Source: UBA1206 sp050953105 (GTDB lineage Bacteria > Bacillota > Clostridia > Oscillospirales > CAG-382). From it: a DNA stretch of 64,000 nucleotides. A program made the translations under genes and the position numbers. Shown piece after piece: positions 8,138 through 16,203 of the stretch. The stretch is taken from assembly GCA_050953105.1 (NCBI GenBank), contig JBMNMA010000009.1, positions 62,001-126,000 on the forward strand, in the 5' to 3' direction. Position 1 is the first letter of the stretch. Every line of letters starts with the position of its first letter. The notes under the pieces were generated by a model that saw nothing but the letters and a program-made list of their open reading frames with translations, searched no databases and was not told where the DNA came from.

Positions 8138-9061
8138 ATGATAAGGGTAAGGTCATACGACAGCGAAAATGATTTTTTACTGATGCAAAATCTCATTAGA
8201 GAAAACTATTTAAATAGCGGCAGCAAACTATACCCAAGTCCGGCGGATTTAGATTATTGGCGGTATATTTATGATGAATCCCCCGACGGTGTCCGGGGGG
8301 CCAAATTGTGGTATGACGATAATGATGAAAGTCGCATTCTTGCCTTTGCCTGGATGAACGATGAAGCGGTGGATTTCGTTTGCCACTATCAGCATAAAGA
8401 ACTGCTGAATGAAATAATCGAATGGTCCGAAGAAGAAAGATTAAACAATACAAGCGATGATATAGTAAACCGGCTTTATATTTTCGACTGCGATATTGAC
8501 GGCGAATTAACGGCAACGCAAAAGGGTTATCAAAAGAGCGTAATATTCAATTATTACGGTATGAGGAATCTTAAAGAGCCGGTCCCCAAAGCGATGTTAC
8601 CTTATGGGTATATAATAAGAAGTCTAGAAACTGATAAGGATATACAAGGGCGGGCTGAGCTGAACGGACTTGCCGGGAATGAGATAACATCTGATAAATA
8701 TAAATACTTTATGAAACATGCGCTTAATTATAGCAAAGACCTTGACCTGATAGCGGTTTCTCAAAGCGGGGATATAGCCGGTTTTTGCACGGTCTGGTAT
8801 GACAGCATCTGCAAAGTCGGTATGTTTGAACCCTATGCTGTTCACAGTGGTCATTTAAGAAAGGGAATTGGAAGAAGTCTTTTGCTGGAAGGTATGAGCA
8901 GGCTTTTGACACTTGGTTGTTCGGCCGTATATGTTACCCATGCCGGACTCGACTCGGATGAAATCGACCCTGCTCTTGCATTGAATAAATCGGTGGGTTT
9001 CAAAAAGGTGGCAAATAATTATCTGTGGGTAAAACAGTTAAGACAGTTAAAAACGGAGTGA
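8138..9061 (+). CDS. Two-domain GNAT acetyltransferase
   Basis: A 307-residue protein with two GNAT-like halves. The N-terminal half (residues about 1-145) has the fold-like pattern but no clear acetyl-CoA loop. The C-terminal half carries HLRKGIGRSLLLEGM near residue 247, then CSAVYVTH and a late NKSVGFKKV. Tandem GNATs of this kind often use only the second site. AAAGGAG precedes ATG 8138. The next GNAT gene starts four bases after its stop, so the two are co-transcribed. The substrate is unknown. Confidence 0.85.
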   Translation: MIRVRSYDSENDFLLMQNLIRENYLNSGSKLYPSPADLDYWRYIYDESPDGVRGAKLWYDDNDESRILAFAWMNDEAVDFVCHYQHKELLNEIIEWSEEERLNNTSDDIVNRLYIFDCDIDGELTATQKGYQKSVIFNYYGMRNLKEPVPKAMLPYGYIIRSLETDKDIQGRAELNGLAGNEITSDKYKYFMKHALNYSKDLDLIAVSQSGDIAGFCTVWYDSICKVGMFEPYAVHSGHLRKGIGRSLLLEGMSRLLTLGCSAVYVTHAGLDSDEIDPALALNKSVGFKKVANNYLWVKQLRQLKTE

Positions 9062-9065
9062 TAAA

Positions 9066-9560
9066 ATGGAACAAATAAGAAAGGTTAAATCCGGCGACGA
9101 AAAAAGTCTGGCTTATGTGCAAACCGAAAGCTGGAAAGAGGCATTTAAAGACATAGTGCCTGCCGATATACTTATAAAATGTACAGATATAGACCAAGCA
9201 ACCTCAATGTATAAAAAGCTTATAGAAGAAAACAAGGGAAACGGTTACATATTGGAGCTGGATGGTAAACCTCATTGCATTGCATGGTGGGACAAAGCCG
9301 GAGGTGAAAATATGGTGGCGTGTGCTGAACTTATTTGCATCCATTCACTTAAAGATAACCGGCATAAAGGCCATGGAAGTCTGATGATGAAAAAAATACT
9401 TGATGATGTGAAAAAAGCGGGATATTCAAAAATTATTCTTTGGGTGTTTGAAAACAATCATACAGCCATTAAGTTTTATGAATCACACGGCTTTGCATCC
9501 AGCGGCAGGAAACAGCCTGCTTTCGGCGCAGTAGAGGAAATGTATATTAAAACATTATAA
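9066..9560 (+). CDS. GNAT family N-acetyltransferase
   Basis: A 164-residue acetyltransferase. Seen: an N-terminal QTESWKEAFKDIVPADIL segment typical of RimI-like GNATs, a degenerate acetyl-CoA loop (DNRHKGHGSLMMKK) near residue 97 and the C-terminal NNHTAIKFYESHGFASSG signature. The ribosome site GGAG overlaps the end of the previous gene and spacing is 4 nt, so the two genes form an operon. Acceptor unknown. A 229-nt gap with no clear feature follows. Confidence 0.88.
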   Translation: MEQIRKVKSGDEKSLAYVQTESWKEAFKDIVPADILIKCTDIDQATSMYKKLIEENKGNGYILELDGKPHCIAWWDKAGGENMVACAELICIHSLKDNRHKGHGSLMMKKILDDVKKAGYSKIILWVFENNHTAIKFYESHGFASSGRKQPAFGAVEEMYIKTL

Positions 9561-9789
9561 TGAATGTATATCCACAGACATATATTAAGTTGAAAATATG
9601 CTTTTGAAAAGTTTTACGCCTGAAATTCGGGGCGCTTGGATATGGCAAAAAAAGCATAACCTCATCCGGAACAATAAAACTTGTCAAAAAATTGCATGTT
9701 TTATTCCGTTATATAAATTCTTTTTTTGCCCTCAGGTCGTATTGTAAAGCAAACGGCAATAAGTTAAAACGGTGAAAGAGGTGTATTAA

Positions 9790-10950
9790 ATGACAAAGAA
9801 GTTAAATGTCGTGGTGGTGGGCTTGGGATTCGGAGGAGCATTTGTCCCCATTTACAGACATCACCCCAACGTGGCAAGTGTCGGACTTTATGATCCGAAT
9901 ACTTATCTCATGGATTTTTACACAAAAAGATACGGCTGCGATAAAATCTACAACAGCTTTGAAGAGGTTGTGGAAGACAAGTCGGTGGACGCAGTTCATC
10001 TTGTTTCCCCAATACCCTTTCATGAGGAACAGATACTTAAAGTTTTACAATCGGGCAAGCATTGCGCAAGCACCGTCCCCATGGCTTTGTCGCTGGACGG
10101 CTTACATAAAATCGTTAAACTAGTCAATAAGACGGGTAAAAACTACATGATGATGGAAACCGCAGTATATACCCGGCATTTCTTGCATGTCAGAGAAATG
10201 ATTAAAAACGGCGAATTCGGAAGAATTCAGTTTTTGCGGGGCGCCCATTATCAGGATATGGAACACTGGCCGGATTACTGGATGGGGCTACCTCCCATGT
10301 ATTACGGCACCCATGCAATAGCACCGCTGGTTATTGCCGCCGAATCAAGAATCGTAAAAACCCACTGCTTTGGATCCGGGGTGATGAGGGAAGAGCTGAC
10401 CAAGCAATATAACAATCCATTCCCCATAGAATGCGCCATTTTTGAATTTGAAAACGGACTTAAGGGGGAAGTCACCAGGTCGTTGTTTTCCACGGCAAGA
10501 ACCATAACCGAAAGCTTTAACATCTACGGCGAAAAGCGCACCTTTGAATGGCAGCAGATAGAAGAGGAAAATCCAGTCCTCTTTACATTGGGCGACAGCG
10601 TTCCCGGCCCCTGGGGCGGATTTTACAGAGGAAAGCCCTGTGCCTGTGAGCGGATAGAGCCAAAAAACCGTGATGATTTATTGCCTAAAGAAATAGCCAA
10701 ATACACAGTCAGGGCAAAGTATCGTGATGTGTCCAACCCCGAAGTTGCTTTTGAGGAAGGCGGCGGACACGGCGGCTCCCACCCCCACCTGGTGCATGAA
10801 TTTATATCCAGCATATTGGAAGAAAGAAAGCCTTTAATAAACGAGATTATTGCCGCCAACATAACCGCAGCCGGCATTTGCGCTCATGAATCGGCAATGA
10901 ACGGCGGTAAAGAAGTGATTATCCCGGATTTTGGCGATTTAGTTAACTAA
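9790..10950 (+). CDS. Gfo/Idh/MocA family oxidoreductase
   Basis: A 386-residue NAD(P)-dependent sugar- or inositol-type dehydrogenase. Seen: N-terminal Rossmann loop VVGLGFGGAF, the strand AVHLVSPIPFHEEQ, the K-containing active-site stretch GKHCASTVPMALS (where relatives have EKP) and the C-terminal domain with GGGHGGSHPHLVHEF. The active-site Lys of the EKP motif is not obvious (TVPMA instead), so catalysis may differ from canonical members. AGAGGTG precedes the start. The gene stands alone, with a hairpin after it. The substrate cannot be deduced. Confidence 0.88.
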   Translation: MTKKLNVVVVGLGFGGAFVPIYRHHPNVASVGLYDPNTYLMDFYTKRYGCDKIYNSFEEVVEDKSVDAVHLVSPIPFHEEQILKVLQSGKHCASTVPMALSLDGLHKIVKLVNKTGKNYMMMETAVYTRHFLHVREMIKNGEFGRIQFLRGAHYQDMEHWPDYWMGLPPMYYGTHAIAPLVIAAESRIVKTHCFGSGVMREELTKQYNNPFPIECAIFEFENGLKGEVTRSLFSTARTITESFNIYGEKRTFEWQQIEEENPVLFTLGDSVPGPWGGFYRGKPCACERIEPKNRDDLLPKEIAKYTVRAKYRDVSNPEVAFEEGGGHGGSHPHLVHEFISSILEERKPLINEIIAANITAAGICAHESAMNGGKEVIIPDFGDLVN

Positions 10951-10958
10951 ACAAAACA

Positions 10959-10993
10959 AAGCCGGTCAGTGGATAACCCCAATGACCGGTTTG
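10959..10993 (+). terminator. Putative terminator after the oxidoreductase
   Basis: A 7-bp stem, CCGGTCA (10962-10968) with TGACCGG (10983-10989), extended by A/T pairs, followed by a weak T-rich stretch (TTTGATTT). Confidence 0.5.
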
Positions 10994-11056
10994 ATTTATG
11001 TATAAATATGGTATATAATCGAATTGTTAATATGCAATTAAAACTCAGACTGTGTT

Positions 11057-11179
11057 TTAATCTTTCCGTTCCACCATAAGCAAACCACAAAATTCTTCAT
11101 AATCAGGTGCACCATCTTGATTATAAAAACCTTTTAGGGGCAATACAGACAGGATATTATACGAAATTAAAACACATAA
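11057..11179 (-). pseudogene. C-terminal gene remnant, unknown family
   Basis: On the minus strand an open stretch of about 40 codons without a start codon ends at TAA 11057-11059. It reads ...VLPLKGFYNQDG followed by APDYEEFCGLLMVERKD, which looks like the true C-terminus of a folded protein rather than noise. The upstream part of the gene is missing, replaced by the promoter region of the next plus-strand gene. I do not recognise the family. Confidence 0.35.
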
Positions 11180-11218
11180 TTATAAAAAATTATGCTTTAC
11201 GAAAGGTAATTTTTAAAG

Positions 11219-11992
11219 ATGAACGGCGAAATGTATCAAATAAGCCTTCTTACTGCGGCGGTAAAAAAAGCGTTTTATGAAAAATCTGACTTGTCATACA
11301 CTCCATTGAAATATGAAAACCGCACCGAATTTCAGCTGCTTCCTCAAAAGAGGCTTTTCATAACAACCAATCGCAAAGCCAAAGACGTTACCGAATGGTA
11401 TTATTATTGCTTGAAAAAAGGACTGCGGGATATATTCCTCCTTGCACCCTATGCGGTCAAAAACCGTGACCTTATCGGCTTTGCAAATACAACAGAAAGT
11501 TCTATTGTTTGTATTTATAACGGAGGTAAAGTATCAGCCTTTTCACCTTATTGGCAGTATGACGAATCAAATAAAATGTGGAACATTCTTTATACGGAAT
11601 ATGATTGGCCCAACGCACCTTCGGAAAAGGCACGGTTTGAAAATAATAGCGAAAGATTGAAAGCCGTCCTATTGCAAATAAAGGAATTAGCCTATAATCT
11701 TGATAATATTGGGTTCGCCGATATTTTTCAAAAGGCAATTGATATACTTTCGGGTTCTACCGATTTTCCGGATGTTGGGTATGGATTACCGTTACCTCAA
11801 ATTCCAAAAGAGAACTTACATATTTTTGAGGCGGCCAGCACTGCAGATGTCTTTGGCGGAATGGGTTCCTGGAATGACAGTCCTCCTTATGCGGCCCGTA
11901 GCAAAGGACTTGAAAAAGAATACGAAGAACTGTCAAATGAGCTGTTTAAGCAAATAAGACTTGCGATTTTATATGCCATTAACGAATGGTAA
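11219..11992 (+). CDS. Hypothetical protein, unknown family
   Basis: A 257-residue soluble protein I do not recognise. It has no signal peptide or membrane helix. The N-terminal part is rich in aromatic residues (TEWYYYCLKKGLRDIFLLAP near residue 60), the middle has a WPNAPSEKARFENNSERL helix, and the C-terminal third has a Gly/Pro-rich segment (VGYGLPLPQIPKENLHIF), then VFGGMGSWNDSPP and a closing helix. A site CGAAAGG lies about 11 nt before ATG 11219. The nitroreductase gene starts 12 nt after its stop, so the two are likely co-transcribed. Confidence 0.7.
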   Translation: MNGEMYQISLLTAAVKKAFYEKSDLSYTPLKYENRTEFQLLPQKRLFITTNRKAKDVTEWYYYCLKKGLRDIFLLAPYAVKNRDLIGFANTTESSIVCIYNGGKVSAFSPYWQYDESNKMWNILYTEYDWPNAPSEKARFENNSERLKAVLLQIKELAYNLDNIGFADIFQKAIDILSGSTDFPDVGYGLPLPQIPKENLHIFEAASTADVFGGMGSWNDSPPYAARSKGLEKEYEELSNELFKQIRLAILYAINEW

Positions 11993-12004
11993 AGGAGAAT
12001 TACT

Positions 12005-12523
12005 ATGAATAATGATTTTATTACCCTTGCAAGCTCAAGATTTTCCGTCCGTAAGTTTTCCGACAAAAAGGTGGAGCAGGAAAAGGTTGATTTAATACTT
12101 AATGCCGGTCAGGTGGCACCCACCGCCTGCAATAATCAGCCGCAGAAAATTTATGTGCTTCAAAGCGAGAAGGCGCTGGAAAAGCTTAATAAGTGTAAAT
12201 ATTCCCGTTTTGGCGAAACACTGGCGTTTATTGTTTGCTATGATTCCTCACTCTGCTGGAAAAGGGAATTTGACGGCAAAACCAGCGGTGATATTGATGC
12301 GTCCATAGTTGCCACTCACATGATGCTTCAAGCCTGGGAACTGGGAATAGGCTCTACATGGATAATGCATTTTATTCCCGAAGCGGTTTCTGAAGAATTT
12401 AACCTTCCCGAAAACGTCATACCCGTAAGTATTCTGGTTATGGGCTATCCCGCCGCAGATGCAGTTCCCAACGTCCGCCACGGCATAAAGAAAAACCCGA
12501 AAGACACGGTAACATTTTTATAA
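12005..12523 (+). CDS. Nitroreductase family protein
   Basis: A 172-residue FMN-dependent oxidoreductase of the short nitroreductase type. Seen: the N-terminal FMN-phosphate motif SRFSVRKFSDKKVEQEKV, the AGQVAPTACNNQPQ stretch that contacts flavin, and IGSTWIMHF in the middle. Such proteins reduce nitroaromatics, quinones or flavins using NAD(P)H, usually as homodimers. AAAGGAG sits 7 nt before ATG 12005. It is coupled to the preceding unknown gene, and a strong terminator follows. Confidence 0.88.
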   Translation: MNNDFITLASSRFSVRKFSDKKVEQEKVDLILNAGQVAPTACNNQPQKIYVLQSEKALEKLNKCKYSRFGETLAFIVCYDSSLCWKREFDGKTSGDIDASIVATHMMLQAWELGIGSTWIMHFIPEAVSEEFNLPENVIPVSILVMGYPAADAVPNVRHGIKKNPKDTVTFL

Positions 12524-12550
12524 AGCTTTCAGGTCAGTATAAGCATAAAG

Positions 12551-12586
12551 GAGCTATGCCCAGAAAAGGGAATAGCTCTGTTTTTT
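12551..12586 (+). terminator. Intrinsic terminator after the nitroreductase
   Basis: A stem formed by GAGCTAT (12551-12557) and ATAGCTC (12572-12578), plus an inner CCC/GGG pair, then TGTTTTTT. Clear intrinsic terminator. Confidence 0.85.
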
Positions 12587-12656
12587 ATTAGAAAACAAGC
12601 CCCGCCATTCATAATGGGTATTTGCGTAAAAATAAACATTTTTTGTAAAAAACCTC

Positions 12657-12685
12657 TTGACAAACTCAATACATCGTGATACGAT
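12657..12685 (+). promoter_or_regulatory. padR promoter with overlapping operator
   Basis: The -35 TTGACA (12657-12662) and -10 TACGAT (12680-12685) are 17 nt apart. A perfect inverted repeat, ATCGT-GAT-ACGAT (12673-12685), covers the -10. PadR regulators bind such short inverted repeats at their own promoters, so autorepression is the natural reading. Confidence 0.75.
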
Positions 12686-12726
12686 ATATGGCGTAAACGG
12701 AAGTATTGCGTGAAAGGAGATATAGT

Positions 12727-13038
12727 ATGGACATTCAACTGAAACGGGGTTTGCTGGAAGTGTGCGTTTTGGCCGCCATAAAAAAAGAAGATTCATACGG
12801 CTATAAAATTATAAAGGACATGAAGCCATATATCGAAATGTCCGAATCAACCCTGTATACCATTCTAAAGCGTTTGGAAACAGCCGATATGCTAATAACC
12901 AGAACTGCCGAGCATGACGGCAGACTGCGTAAGTATTACCGTATTACCAAAGCGGGACTTGATCGCATTGAGGAGTTTAAAGAGGATTGGAAAGAAATCA
13001 TGTCAATATATAAATTTGTAACCAGGGAGGATGATTAG
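12727..13038 (+). CDS. PadR family transcriptional regulator
   Basis: A 103-residue winged-helix regulator. Seen: the family-typical start DIQLKRGLLEVCVLAAIKKE, EDSYGYKIIKDM (HTH) and STLYTILKRLETADML (recognition helix and wing), with GRLRKYYRITKAG completing the wing. It likely represses its own operon through the inverted repeat over the -10. I chose ATG 12727 because AAAGGAGA lies 7 nt upstream; a TTG at 12706 would place the ribosome site inside the gene. The HAAS-domain gene begins directly after its stop codon. The inducing signal is unknown, but cell-envelope stress is common for such operons. Confidence 0.93.
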   Translation: MDIQLKRGLLEVCVLAAIKKEDSYGYKIIKDMKPYIEMSESTLYTILKRLETADMLITRTAEHDGRLRKYYRITKAGLDRIEEFKEDWKEIMSIYKFVTREDD

Positions 13039-13641
13039 ATGAATAAGCAAGAGTTTTTAGCTAAACTTAAAACCAAACTTTCGGGTTTACCGCAAAAAGA
13101 CATTGACGAACGCCTTGGCTTTTATAGCGAAATTATTGACGACCGTATGGAAGAAGGCTTGTCGGAGGAAGAAGCGGTTGCCGGAATCGGGGACTTGGAC
13201 GATATTGTATCCCAGATACTTTCGGAATTCCCCCTGTCAAAGCTGGTAAAAGAAAAGGTAAGGCCAAAAAGGCGTCTGCGGGTGTGGGAAATAATATTAA
13301 TTATCCTGGGTTTTCCCTTTTGGTTTCCCATCCTTATTGCTACACTATCGGTTGCTTTTGCCGTTTATGCTGCTGTATGGTCTGCTATTTTTGCATTATG
13401 GGCATGTGACTTTGCATTATTATACGGTTCAATCAGCAGTATTATATCAATTATAATTTTCCTGTCCCAGGGGAATATATGGCCGGGGGTTGCCATGTTT
13501 GGTGCGTGTCTGTTGTTTGCCGGAGCAGCTATTCTTATGTTTTATGGCTGTGTGGCAGCCACAAGGGGTATTGTGACTTTAACCAAAAAGTGCGTTTTAG
13601 GTGCTAAATATATTATTATAGGGAAGGAGAGCAGTAAATGA
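13039..13641 (+). CDS. HAAS/DUF1700 membrane protein
   Basis: A 200-residue membrane protein. Residues 1-70 form the helical HAAS domain (KQEFLAKLKTKLSGLPQKDI, then a DDRMEEGLSEEEAV repeat) that typically pairs with PadR regulators. The rest has about four hydrophobic segments (e.g. IILIILGFPFWFPILIATL). It begins immediately after padR, with GGGAGG inside the padR end, and overlaps the next gene by 4 nt. The PadR-HAAS-DUF4097 trio is a recurring Firmicutes operon thought to sense or respond at the membrane; the biochemical role is not established. Confidence 0.88.
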   Translation: MNKQEFLAKLKTKLSGLPQKDIDERLGFYSEIIDDRMEEGLSEEEAVAGIGDLDDIVSQILSEFPLSKLVKEKVRPKRRLRVWEIILIILGFPFWFPILIATLSVAFAVYAAVWSAIFALWACDFALLYGSISSIISIIIFLSQGNIWPGVAMFGACLLFAGAAILMFYGCVAATRGIVTLTKKCVLGAKYIIIGKESSK

Positions 13642-14594
13642 AAAAAACAAAAATCTGGCTTGTTGCGGCTTTACTTGTAGTTATAGGACTTATAATTTTT
13701 GTATCCGCCATGTCAGCATTGGCCTGGGACTATACAAAACTGAACAACACAAAATATGAAACCAATACCCACAATATCAGCGGAGAATTTAAAAATATTA
13801 ATATTGAAACCAACACAGGCAATGTAATATTTTTACCCTCCGATAACGGCGAATGTAAAGTAGTCTGCTATGAGCAGGAAAACCTAAAGCATTCGGCTGA
13901 CATTGACGACGAAACCCTAAATATCAAAATTGTTGACAACAGAAAATGGTATGACTATATCACTTTCACTTTTTCGTCGTCAAAAATAACGGTTTATCTT
14001 CCCAAAGAAAGCTATAATTTGCTTGTTATAAATACAGATACCGGCAGCGTCAATATACCCGATGGTTTTAATTTTAAAGAAATCAAGGTATCCGGCGACA
14101 CGGGAAGCGTTAAATGCCGGTCAAATGTTTCGGGGTTAATGCAGATAAAAACCTCCACCGGTGATATAAATATTGACAACATTACGGCGGGGGAAATGAA
14201 TTTATCCGTTTCAACAGGCTCTGTAAATGTAAAATCGGTAAATTGCGAAGGCGATATAAAGATAAAAGTCGACACCGGCAAGGTGCAGCTGACCGATGTT
14301 ACATGCAAAAACCTAAATTCCAACGGCAGCACCGGCAAAATTTCTTTAAAAAATGTTATTGCGTCCGAAAAGCTTAACATTAAGCGGGACACCGGCGACG
14401 TAAAATTTACCGGCTGCGATGCGGCGGAAATATATATTGAAACAGACACGGGTGATGTTACCGGAACACTGCTTTCCGAAAAGGTGTTTATTGTCAGGTC
14501 AGATATAGGCAGCATTGATGTCCCCAAAACCGTAACGGGCGGCAGATGCGAAATAACCACCGACACGGGGGATATAAAAATACGGATAGAATAA
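13638..14594 (+). CDS. DUF4097-type beta-helical membrane-anchored protein
   Basis: A 318-residue protein with an N-terminal membrane helix (VAALLVVIGLIIFVSAM) and a long extracytoplasmic region made of repeated strands with the turn STGxV/DTGxV (e.g. NTGNV, DTGSV, STGDI, STGSV, DTGKV, DTGDV), about every 20 residues. This is the DUF4097 right-handed beta-helix pattern, previously called a putative adhesin. Its ATG overlaps the stop of the HAAS gene (ATGA). It is the output gene of the PadR operon, but its ligand is unknown. Confidence 0.88.
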   Translation: MKKTKIWLVAALLVVIGLIIFVSAMSALAWDYTKLNNTKYETNTHNISGEFKNINIETNTGNVIFLPSDNGECKVVCYEQENLKHSADIDDETLNIKIVDNRKWYDYITFTFSSSKITVYLPKESYNLLVINTDTGSVNIPDGFNFKEIKVSGDTGSVKCRSNVSGLMQIKTSTGDINIDNITAGEMNLSVSTGSVNVKSVNCEGDIKIKVDTGKVQLTDVTCKNLNSNGSTGKISLKNVIASEKLNIKRDTGDVKFTGCDAAEIYIETDTGDVTGTLLSEKVFIVRSDIGSIDVPKTVTGGRCEITTDTGDIKIRIE

Positions 14595-14635
14595 AAAATA
14601 CCCTTCGTCAGATAAACAATACGAAAGGATGTGTT

Positions 14636-15412
14636 ATGCCCATGTCAAAAATGCCGGTTATGTTTGTAGGCCATGGATCCCCAATGAATGCCATTGAGGA
14701 TAACCAATACACAAGAGGATGGAAAAGCATGGCCGAAAAAATACCCAAACCGAATGTTATATTGTCTGTGTCGGCCCATTGGTATACCAAAGACACACGA
14801 ATAATGGACGGGGAAAACCCCAAAACCATATATGATATGTATGGCTTTCCAAAGGAGTTATATGAAATTACCTACAACACCCCCGGATCGCCCGGTGTTG
14901 CCAGGTTATCAAAAGAGCTGATATCCAGAGAAACAAGATACGATAACACCTGGGGCATTGACCACGGAGCCTGGTCGGTGTTGGTGCATATGTATCCCGA
15001 TAGGGATATTCCCGTGTTTCAGATAAGCGTGGATGCCTTTGCGTCCCCGGAGGAGCATTATAAAATCGGCAGGGAGTTAAGGGCATTAAGGGATAAAGGC
15101 GTTCTTATCTTCGGCACCGGAAATATTGTCCACAACCTAAGACTGGTTGACTGGCATAAAGCCAGTAAGGGTTTTGACTGGGCGTATGAATTCGACGAAT
15201 ATATTTATGATAATATTCAAAATAAAAATCATGATAATATATTAAAATTCAACGATCTTGGCAATATCGCAAAGCTTGCGATGCCGACACCTGATCACTT
15301 TTACCCGCTGTTATATATCCTCGGCGCGTCCTATGAGGATGATAAAATAAGCGTTTACAATAAGTCCTGCGAGCTTGGCTCATTGACAATGACGTCATAT
15401 TTGTTTGAATAA
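14636..15412 (+). CDS. ygiD: Class III extradiol dioxygenase-like protein (DODA/YgiD family)
   Basis: A 258-residue member of the LigB/DODA family, which cleaves catechol-type rings (4,5-DOPA extradiol dioxygenase in plants and YgiD in enterobacteria). Seen: FVGHGSPMNAIEDN at the N-terminus, ILSVSAHWYT, GNIVHNLRLVDW and TPDHFYPLLYILG, which carry the His ligands of the single metal and the catalytic His. The start at ATG 14636 follows ACGAAAGGA by about 7 nt; ATG 14642 is nearly as good. Convergent with the next gene, with stops only 1 nt apart. The natural substrate in anaerobes is unclear, since the canonical reaction needs oxygen. Confidence 0.88.
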   Translation: MPMSKMPVMFVGHGSPMNAIEDNQYTRGWKSMAEKIPKPNVILSVSAHWYTKDTRIMDGENPKTIYDMYGFPKELYEITYNTPGSPGVARLSKELISRETRYDNTWGIDHGAWSVLVHMYPDRDIPVFQISVDAFASPEEHYKIGRELRALRDKGVLIFGTGNIVHNLRLVDWHKASKGFDWAYEFDEYIYDNIQNKNHDNILKFNDLGNIAKLAMPTPDHFYPLLYILGASYEDDKISVYNKSCELGSLTMTSYLFE

Positions 15413-15413
15413 T

Positions 15414-16013
15414 TTATGTGTTTTCAATTATCCATTTATCTAAAAATTTCATTTGCTCATTGGTATGAAACCAATGGTCCCCGTTTTCCATAACCGTAAC
15501 ATTTGCCCCGTAACGGAAAGCAAAATCATTAATTGTTTCAATGGATTGCAGATTGTCTTTACTCCCGTATAATATTTCGGTGGGAATGTTCCAATCAATT
15601 TGATTTTCCCTCACCCATAAAAGATAATCCCATGACAATGCTTCACCGAACGTTGTCGGGATTTCTTTTTTTGCTTTCAAATCTTCTTCGGTGGCACCTA
15701 CCCATGTCAGCATATCGCAGATTAATTTTTCCATATTTACAATCGGAGAAATAAAGAAAGCCTTTTTTATTGGCTTGTTAGCTAATGAGCAAAACGCAAA
15801 AAATGCTCCAATGCTGTTTGCGATAAGATAGACTTTATCGTAACCAGAAGATACCGAATCAAAGAAGTCCCCGAATTTCTTTACAGCATCCCAGGGGGTT
15901 TGTGATTTATAATCAAACCCCAAAACATCACAGTTCGAAAATATTTGCCTGTAATGTTGGGCTTCTTCGGCATTTCCGTCTCTTCCGTGAATATATAAAA
16001 CCAGGTCTTTCAT
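15414..16013 (-). CDS. Small alpha/beta hydrolase
   Basis: A 199-residue serine hydrolase-like protein of the RBBP9/YdeN size class. Seen: an N-terminal strand and oxyanion segment LVLYIHGRDGNAEEAQHY, the nucleophile elbow IANSIGAFFAF (Ser), the acid strand ILYGSKDNLQS (Asp) and the catalytic His in MENGDHWFH. All three triad residues are therefore present. It has no signal peptide. A clear TTGACA/TATATT promoter lies upstream at 16043-16071. Substrate unknown. Confidence 0.85.
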   Translation of the reverse strand: MKDLVLYIHGRDGNAEEAQHYRQIFSNCDVLGFDYKSQTPWDAVKKFGDFFDSVSSGYDKVYLIANSIGAFFAFCSLANKPIKKAFFISPIVNMEKLICDMLTWVGATEEDLKAKKEIPTTFGEALSWDYLLWVRENQIDWNIPTEILYGSKDNLQSIETINDFAFRYGANVTVMENGDHWFHTNEQMKFLDKWIIENT

Positions 16014-16042
16014 ATAAACTCCGTTTGTTTTCCTTTATAAGA

Positions 16043-16071
16043 AATATATAACATTAACGGCATATTGTCAA
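16043..16071 (-). promoter_or_regulatory. Promoter of the small hydrolase gene
   Basis: On the minus strand TTGACA (16066-16071) and TATATT (16043-16048) are separated by 17 nt, ending about 30 nt before the start codon. Confidence 0.75.
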
Positions 16072-16203
16072 TACATGACATAAGTGCAATCCAGCCGGAG
16101 CGGTTGCGGATGGATAAAAATCAAATGCATCTTTTATTAAAACCACTTTAATTTTATATAAATCCATGATATAATGCCTTAATAATATTGGGAGGAAGTT
16201 TAA

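Noticed and set aside
9598..9747. Forty-nine-codon frame between the third GNAT and the oxidoreductase
   Set aside because: No ribosome site, mixed composition and no recognisable pattern; treated as chance.
14012..14566. Minus-strand frame of 184 codons inside the DUF4097 gene
   Set aside because: A shadow of the repeated DTG turns in the real gene.
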